18,792 bases of DNA from Clostridia bacterium (GTDB lineage Bacteria > Bacillota > Clostridia > Oscillospirales > CAG-272): positions 1-18,792 of the forward strand of contig JAFYBI010000419.1 of the NCBI GenBank assembly GCA_017540285.1. Direction: 5' to 3'. Both the position numbers and the translations under genes were made by a program. The notes under the pieces are model-generated. The model was not told the DNA's origin, made no database searches, and worked only from the letters and a program-made list of their open reading frames with translations. Positions 14,321-18,792 of this stretch are shown one piece after another. The number at the start of each line of letters is the position of its first letter. Within the stretch, counting starts at the first letter, position 1.

Positions 14321-15004
14321 ATGAAAAAAGCACTTTGCATCCTTCTTGCCCTCGCGGCCGTGCTGCTCCTCGCGGGATGCGGGAAAAAGCAGGCTGCCGA
14401 GCCCGCTCCCGGCGCACCGAAAGCCGACACGCCGCATGCCGGCAGTGCCGGAGAAGCCGGGTCTGCCGAAGAGGCGATCTCCCCGACTGCCGCCATCGAT
14501 TCCTTCGTGACCCTCGCCGACGCCTTTGCGGCCGCGGACCCGGACAACTACCAGGCTGCGACGTACGAGGACCGGTACGTCTACGTCTTCCTGTTTGACG
14601 ATACTTACTTCCGCGTGACCGCGCCGCTGAGTGCGGAGGTCTACGACCGGCTCTCGGCGATCGACATCTTCGCCGACGACGCCAAGGAGCAGGAATCCGC
14701 GATCCTCTCTCCGCTCGCGATCGAGACGCGCGAGAACGTCACCGCGATGATCCCCGTGCAGGCGGAGCTGGACCGGTGGGTCGGCAAAACGGGCGGGGAT
14801 CTGCTCGACGACGGCTGGTACATCACCGGCTACTACCTCGACGAGGCGCTCTTCTATATGAACAGCGGCATGTTCGAATACACCGTCACGGTGGACGGCA
14901 AGCTCACCTACACGGACGACTTCGACGAATACGAGGCGATCCGCCCGCTGACGGTCAAATCCGTCGTCTTCACCGCTCTCGGCGACGCGACCAATCTTGA
15001 CTGA
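14321..15004 (+). CDS. Lipoprotein of unknown function
   Basis: This 227-residue protein has a clear lipoprotein signal peptide with Cys20 in LLAGC, then an Ala/Pro/Gly/Glu-rich tether (about 21-58). The remaining 170 residues are acidic and rich in Asp and Tyr, with pairs such as YVYVFLFDDTYFRV and DDGWYITGYYLDEALFY that suggest a beta-sheet domain. I do not recognise the family. The start is supported by AGGAG 8 nt upstream. It lies between two SLH-protein genes with short gaps and is probably co-transcribed, so it may work with the surface phosphatase or the next SLH protein. That link is inference. Confidence 0.8.
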   Translation: MKKALCILLALAAVLLLAGCGKKQAAEPAPGAPKADTPHAGSAGEAGSAEEAISPTAAIDSFVTLADAFAAADPDNYQAATYEDRYVYVFLFDDTYFRVTAPLSAEVYDRLSAIDIFADDAKEQESAILSPLAIETRENVTAMIPVQAELDRWVGKTGGDLLDDGWYITGYYLDEALFYMNSGMFEYTVTVDGKLTYTDDFDEYEAIRPLTVKSVVFTALGDATNLD

Positions 15005-15018
15005 GCGGCCGCGGCCGC
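15005..15018. repeat. 14-bp perfect GC palindrome
   Basis: GCGGCCGCGGCCGC follows the TGA stop at 15002-15004 directly and is its own reverse complement. It has no loop or T-run, so it is not a usual terminator. Confidence 0.5.
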
Positions 15019-15048
15019 GGTCCCATCCTCATTGAAAGGAACCATATC

Positions 15049-16815
15049 ATGAAAAAGATCTTCTTCACCATCCTCTCCGTCCTGTGCGCGGCGGCGCTGA
15101 TCCTGCCCGCAGCCGCGGCGGAGCTGACCTTCCGGGACGTCCCGGCGAACGCGTGGTATTATGACGACGTGAAGACCGCCGTCGAGGAAGGCCTCGTCAA
15201 CGGGCGCAGCGCGGACGCCTTCTGCCCGGACGAGAACATGACCGCGGCGGAGGCCGTCAAGCTCGCCGCCTGCATGAACGAAGTGCGGACCGCCGGCAAG
15301 GTGACCCTCACAAACGGCGATCCGTGGTATGCCCCCTACGTGGAATACGCGAAGAAAAACGGGATCATCACCGAGGACTATGCGTGGAACGATCCCATCA
15401 CGCGCGCGGATTACATGGCGATCTTCTCCCGCGCCCTCCCCGAAGGGAACTACGTCGAAGTGAACGCCATCCCGGACGGCGGTCTCCCGGACGTTGCGGC
15501 GGACGCGCCTCTCGCGGCGGAAATCTACAAGCTCGCCCGCGCCGGGATCGTGCAGGGCGACGAAAACCGCAACATCAACCCCGCGAATCCGATCCGCCGG
15601 TGCGAGGTCGCGGCGATCCTCACCCGCATGATGCATCCCGAAAAGCGCGTCTCCTTCTGGCGCACGCCGAACACTGTCCGCGCGCAGGACTATGTCGGCA
15701 AGTGGAGCGATCGGACGAGCCAGCGCGCGAGCATGACGATCATGTCCTCCGCCGAATATCCGTACTACGACGTCCGGATCCTGTGGGGCAACGGCGCGAA
15801 CTCCACCGGTGAGTGGGCGATGAAGGCCTCCTTCGACGAGGAGACCGGCATGCTCTCCTACAAAAACGGGACGATGGCGTATCTGAATACGGATGCGAAC
15901 GGCGTCACGGCCCGCGACGAGAAGTGGGCGGATGCCGAAGGCTTCTTCTTCATCGGCACGGACGGCATCATGACGTGGGAAGACAGCCGCGAAGAGAAAA
16001 GCACCGCCTTCCGTCTCGAATACACGGAAGTCCCCGCTCCGACGCCGGAAGAGCTCGTCGAGAACTACTTCAAGGTCATCGGCGGGATCCAGCCCGGATC
16101 GGCGGGGTCCTCGCTCAAGCAGGCGAAGGCGGCCGGCAGCGTTCTGAGCTTCGCATACATGAATGAACTCTGGGCGGCAGACACCGAGGCCCTGCGTGCC
16201 AATCTCCTGACCGCGTGGAACAGTCTGACGGCGGACGAGCAGGCGGCGTTCGACGGGAGCTTTATCTCCGTGCTGACGCAGATGCGCGACGCGTGGGCGG
16301 ACTGGGAAGCGAACCAGGGTCCCTTCATGGACGCCGGCGTCGGCGACATGATGATGCACCTGATGCCCCTGCGCTCTTCGCAGCTGTCCTGGGACGTGCT
16401 CACCGGGAACACGCTGACGATGGGCAACTCCGACGGCTCCGAGACGCCGACGGGCGACATCTTCGTCGGGGAGTGGACCGCGGACCGCGCGAGCATCACG
16501 ATCACGCCCTCCGAGGACGGCTATCTCTGCCATGTCCGCTGGGCCAGCTCCGCCGCGGCGTGCTCCGAGTGGGACTACTTCTGCCGGTTCGACGGCGAAG
16601 CGCTCGCAAGCGTCGAAAACGGCACCCGCAAGGACCTCGTCTACGGCTCCGACGGTCAGGTCGCCAAGACTACGGTCGTCTTCACGGACGGCGCGGCCGC
16701 CTTCCGGTTCAACGACGACGGCAAGCTCACCTGGATCGACTTCAAGGTCTATCCCGACAACGACAACAACCTTCAGTTCGTGCGCGTCGTCGGCGATTCC
16801 CTGGCAAACCCGTAA
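15049..16815 (+). CDS. SLH-domain surface protein with a duplicated beta-domain
   Basis: The protein is 588 residues and starts at ATG with AAAGGA 8 nt upstream. Residues 1-24 are a signal peptide. Three SLH-like repeats occupy about 28-77 (FRDVPANAWYYDDV), 86-130 (DPWYAPYVEYAKKNGII) and 147-194 (LPDVAADAPLAAEIYKLA). Residues about 215-325 and 472-580 look like two copies of one beta-rich domain, each opening with (Y/F)VG(K/E)W, then RAS(M/I)TI, a V-R-x-x-W strand, S/TGEW or SEWDY, and a closing TW-D/F strand. About 145 mostly helical residues separate them. The duplicated unit recalls lipocalin-like beta-barrels in its GxW start, but I cannot name it. It is probably wall-bound and may bind a ligand. 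It is separated by 39 nt from the symporter-like gene. Confidence 0.88.
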   Translation: MKKIFFTILSVLCAAALILPAAAAELTFRDVPANAWYYDDVKTAVEEGLVNGRSADAFCPDENMTAAEAVKLAACMNEVRTAGKVTLTNGDPWYAPYVEYAKKNGIITEDYAWNDPITRADYMAIFSRALPEGNYVEVNAIPDGGLPDVAADAPLAAEIYKLARAGIVQGDENRNINPANPIRRCEVAAILTRMMHPEKRVSFWRTPNTVRAQDYVGKWSDRTSQRASMTIMSSAEYPYYDVRILWGNGANSTGEWAMKASFDEETGMLSYKNGTMAYLNTDANGVTARDEKWADAEGFFFIGTDGIMTWEDSREEKSTAFRLEYTEVPAPTPEELVENYFKVIGGIQPGSAGSSLKQAKAAGSVLSFAYMNELWAADTEALRANLLTAWNSLTADEQAAFDGSFISVLTQMRDAWADWEANQGPFMDAGVGDMMMHLMPLRSSQLSWDVLTGNTLTMGNSDGSETPTGDIFVGEWTADRASITITPSEDGYLCHVRWASSAAACSEWDYFCRFDGEALASVENGTRKDLVYGSDGQVAKTTVVFTDGAAAFRFNDDGKLTWIDFKVYPDNDNNLQFVRVVGDSLANP

Positions 16816-16854
16816 ACCGGATAATCCCGCATCCCGCCGGAAGGAGAAGAGACG

Positions 16855-18459
16855 ATGGCAATCGGTGAGAAGAACGGATGGAAGAGCACGGAATACCGCC
16901 TGAAGGGCGAATCGATCGAAGAGATCGCCGCCCGGATCGAGGGCTATCTGCGCGACATCCGCACGGAGCGGACGGACATTCTGCGCATCCGCTTCTCCCT
17001 CGAAGAGGCCCTTCTCCGCTGGCGGGATCATTTCGGGGAGGACGCGCGGGTCCGGATCGGGACGGGGATGCGGCTCGGGCGGCCCATGATCACAATGGAG
17101 CTGCCGGGCGACAACTACGATCCCCTGACGAGCGCGGAGAACGATCTCGGCGCATGGGCGGACACCCTGCTCAACGGGATCGGGCTGAATCCGATCTACG
17201 CGTACCGCCGGAACACGAACATCGTGCAGCTGCGCCTGAAGCGGCAGCACATGCATCCGGCGGCCGCCCTCGGGATCGCCGTCATCATCGGGCTCCTCGT
17301 GGGGCTCATCGGGGACGCGGTTCTCCCGCAGGACGTGCAGGACCGCGCGCTCTCCGTGTTCTTCGAGCCGATCCGCAGCGCGTTTCTGCGGATTTTGAAC
17401 ACCGCCGGCGGTCCGATCGTCTTCTTCTCCGTGCTGGCGGCGGTCTGCGGCGTCGGAAACGCGGCGGCGATGAACCGGGACGGAAGGCGGCTGATCCTGC
17501 GCTTCCTTTTGAGCGTCACGTTGATGACGGCGGCGGTGACGGCGATCACGCTCGTCGTCTTTCCCCAGCTGTCCCGCGGCGAAGGGAGCGGCGGCATCCA
17601 CAGCGTGCTCGACTTCGTGATGCACATCATCCCGACGGACATCCTCTCCCCGCTCATTTCCGGCGATTCCCCCCAGCTCATCCTGATCGCGCTGGTGCTC
17701 GGGCACGCGTTCCTCACGATCGGTCAGCAGACCGGCGGCGTGGTCGCGCTCATCGAGCAGCTCAATACGACGGGGCTTCTGGTCGCGGACTGGGTCGGGC
17801 GGGTGACGCCGTTCTTCGTCTCGATCCTGCTCATCCTCGGGATCTGGAACGCATCGCTCGCGCCGCTTCTCGCCATTTGGCAGCCGGTCGTCTTCTTCTG
17901 CCTCCTCGGCGGTGCGCTCTTCCTCGTGCAGTTTTTCCTCGCATCGTGGAAGGTGAAGATTGCGCCGCGGCGTCTGGCCCGGAAGATGCGCGCCTCGTTT
18001 GAAGCGGCGCTCCGGACCAATTCGGTGAATTCGGCATACGGCGCAAACGAGTTCTGCTGCGAGAGGCGGCTCGGGATCGGGCGGCGGCTCACCCGGATGG
18101 GTTTGCCGCTGGGCCTGCTCATCTACATGCCCGCCGGGACCGTGGCCGCGCTGATCGTGGTCTTTTACGAGGCGGCGGCAAGCGGCGTCGGGGTGACGGC
18201 CTTCTGGATCGTCATGGCGGCGCTCCTGACCGCGACGCTTCAGGCGGCGAGCCCGCCGGTGACGGGCATCGGGCTATTGACCTACGCGGTGATCTTCACG
18301 CAGCTCGGGATCCCGGAGGAGGCGCTCACGACGGCGATGGTGCTGGACGTGCTGTTCGGCTTCGCTGTGACGCCGCTCAACCAAGCGATGCTGCAGCTGG
18401 AATTGCTGCTCGAAGCGGACCGCACGGGGGAGCTGGACCGGGGCGTGCTGGAGAGATGA
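16855..18459 (+). CDS. Dicarboxylate/amino-acid:cation symporter-like protein with N-terminal degenerate GHKL-like domain
   Basis: The protein is 534 residues and starts with AAGGAG 8 nt upstream. Residues about 10-128 are soluble; DILRIRFSLEEALLRWRDHF (41-60) resembles a GHKL N-box helix, followed by two strands, but the Asn is absent (Leu/Arg instead). Residues about 134-515 are a sodium:dicarboxylate symporter (SDF/DAACS)-like membrane domain with eight or so helices, the loop KMRASFEAALRTNSVNSAYGANEF at the usual HP1 position (378-400), and LPLGLLIYMPAGT where most relatives have NMDGT. The late DxxxDxxRTxxN region reads DVLFGFAVTPLNQ (498-510). Substrate-site residues therefore differ from glutamate/aspartate carriers. 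The substrate is unknown. It ends the operon ahead of a strong terminator. Confidence 0.85.
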   Translation: MAIGEKNGWKSTEYRLKGESIEEIAARIEGYLRDIRTERTDILRIRFSLEEALLRWRDHFGEDARVRIGTGMRLGRPMITMELPGDNYDPLTSAENDLGAWADTLLNGIGLNPIYAYRRNTNIVQLRLKRQHMHPAAALGIAVIIGLLVGLIGDAVLPQDVQDRALSVFFEPIRSAFLRILNTAGGPIVFFSVLAAVCGVGNAAAMNRDGRRLILRFLLSVTLMTAAVTAITLVVFPQLSRGEGSGGIHSVLDFVMHIIPTDILSPLISGDSPQLILIALVLGHAFLTIGQQTGGVVALIEQLNTTGLLVADWVGRVTPFFVSILLILGIWNASLAPLLAIWQPVVFFCLLGGALFLVQFFLASWKVKIAPRRLARKMRASFEAALRTNSVNSAYGANEFCCERRLGIGRRLTRMGLPLGLLIYMPAGTVAALIVVFYEAAASGVGVTAFWIVMAALLTATLQAASPPVTGIGLLTYAVIFTQLGIPEEALTTAMVLDVLFGFAVTPLNQAMLQLELLLEADRTGELDRGVLER

Positions 18460-18500
18460 TCTATCCGGAATGGGGATAAAAGAAACACGGCAAGACAAAG

Positions 18501-18539
18501 GCTGACGCATCGCGCCGGCCTTTTTTGCGTCAGCTTTTT
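18501..18539 (+). terminator. Rho-independent terminator after the symporter-like gene
   Basis: A perfect 9-bp stem, GCTGACGCA (18501-18509) and TGCGTCAGC (18526-18534), with a 16-nt loop, is followed by TTTTT at 18535-18539. It lies about 40 nt past the stop at 18459 and probably ends the long plus-strand transcript. Confidence 0.85.
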
Positions 18540-18545
18540 CTTGTT

Positions 18546-18600
18546 TCTGCGCGGCAGGGCTATTTGGGCGGGAAATTGTATTATATCTGCGCGGCAGGGC
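18546..18600. repeat. 15-bp direct repeat, two copies 40 bp apart
   Basis: TCTGCGCGGCAGGGC occurs exactly at 18546-18560 and 18586-18600, with AT-rich sequence between (TTGTATTATA). Two copies are too few for an array; it may be a small intergenic repeat family or a protein-binding pair. Confidence 0.6.
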
Positions 18601-18655
18601 CTTGCGGATTTGGGATCGTGCGGATCGATTGCTTTTTTGTCTTCGCAGACGGCGC

Positions 18656-18688
18656 CCGGGAGGACCCTCCACGGCCGGGTCCTCCTGG
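18656..18688. repeat. Strong hairpin, 12-bp stem
   Basis: CCGGGAGGACCC (18656-18667) pairs with GGGTCCTCCTGG (18677-18688), with one G-T pair and a 9-nt loop. No T-run follows on the plus strand. Confidence 0.65.
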
Positions 18689-18702
18689 GAGGCTCCAGGC
18701 CG

Positions 18703-18725
18703 CCCAAGGCCGTTCCCGCCTTGGG
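18703..18725. repeat. Second hairpin, perfect 8-bp stem
   Basis: CCCAAGGC (18703-18710) pairs with GCCTTGGG (18718-18725) around a 7-nt loop. Together with the previous hairpin it makes a structured block of about 70 bp just upstream of the tRNA-like end. Confidence 0.65.
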
Positions 18726-18759
18726 AATCCACCCTCCAACGTGCGTACCATAAGTTTTC

Positions 18760-18792
18760 TGTACCTTAGCTCAATGGGATGCAGCGAACGGC
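18760..18792 (+). tRNA. 5' half of a tRNA gene, cut by the window edge
   Basis: From 18760 the sequence fits tRNA layout: seven acceptor bases, then TA at positions 8-9, GCTC (D-stem, 18769-18772), a loop with GG (AATGGGAT) and GCAGC closing three D-stem pairs, then the start of an anticodon stem (AACGGC). The anticodon and 3' half lie outside, so the amino acid cannot be read and acceptor pairing cannot be tested. The first base would be T, which is less common. Confidence 0.55.

Noticed and set aside
14908..17706. A 932-codon stop-free frame on the minus strand
   Set aside because: It overlaps three real plus-strand genes and their gaps and shows the same shadow composition.
18546..18600. 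Possible CRISPR array
   Set aside because: Only two 15-bp copies exist, shorter than known CRISPR repeats, with no further units and no cas genes.
18541..18753. Short 70-codon frame after the terminator
   Set aside because: It starts with TTG without a ribosome site and runs through repeats and hairpins.

Overview
The window looks like a piece of chromosome from a GC-rich Clostridia (Firmicutes), probably an uncultured gut member of the Oscillospiraceae/Christensenellales type. This is inferred from AGGAGG-type ribosome binding sites, many SLH-domain surface proteins (one with a Cys-Pro-rich segment just ahead of its SLH repeats), lipoprotein signal peptides ending in (A)AC or AGC, and strong G/C at third codon positions. 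No phage, IS element, CRISPR array or rRNA was seen. No taxonomic search was possible.

Left part, minus strand (1-2219): an apparent three-gene operon encoding an AraC-family regulator, a small DUF3592-like membrane protein and a secreted SLH-domain protein whose 3' end lies beyond the window. The regulator diverges from the plus-strand genes across about 300 bp holding a perfect TATAAT on each strand and a pair of direct repeats 22 bp apart.

Plus strand, 2518-6376: two tandem lipoprotein solute-binding proteins that share an almost identical signal peptide and tether but have divergent mature parts, then a translationally overlapping sugar-phosphate isomerase/epimerase-like TIM-barrel protein. 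No ABC permease or ATPase is present.

Centre, 6445-11538: parts of a partner-switching (RsbW/RsbV, SpoIIAB/SpoIIAA-type) network alternate with surface proteins. They are a GHKL anti-sigma-type kinase, a subtilisin-like lipoprotein, a three-SLH protein, a degenerate GHKL-like protein, a stand-alone STAS antagonist, and a STAS domain fused to an aminoglycoside-phosphotransferase-like kinase. No SpoIIE/PP2C phosphatase and no sigma factor lie in the window.

Right part, 11601-18459: a VanX-type D-Ala-D-Ala dipeptidase, an unknown small protein, an SLH-HAD phosphatase fusion, an unknown lipoprotein, an SLH protein with a duplicated beta-domain, and a dicarboxylate/amino-acid:cation symporter-like protein with an N-terminal degenerate GHKL-like domain. 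A strong intrinsic terminator follows. The last 250 bp hold a 15-bp direct repeat, two strong hairpins and what looks like the 5' half of a tRNA gene cut by the window edge.

Working model (inference): the region codes for cell-envelope proteins (four SLH proteins, three or four lipoproteins, a protease and a peptidoglycan dipeptidase) interleaved with cytoplasmic switch proteins built from GHKL and STAS modules. The candidate undescribed system is this switch, in which two of three GHKL-like modules have lost the Mg-ATP asparagine, one of those is fused to a membrane transporter, and a STAS domain is fused to a small-molecule-kinase fold.
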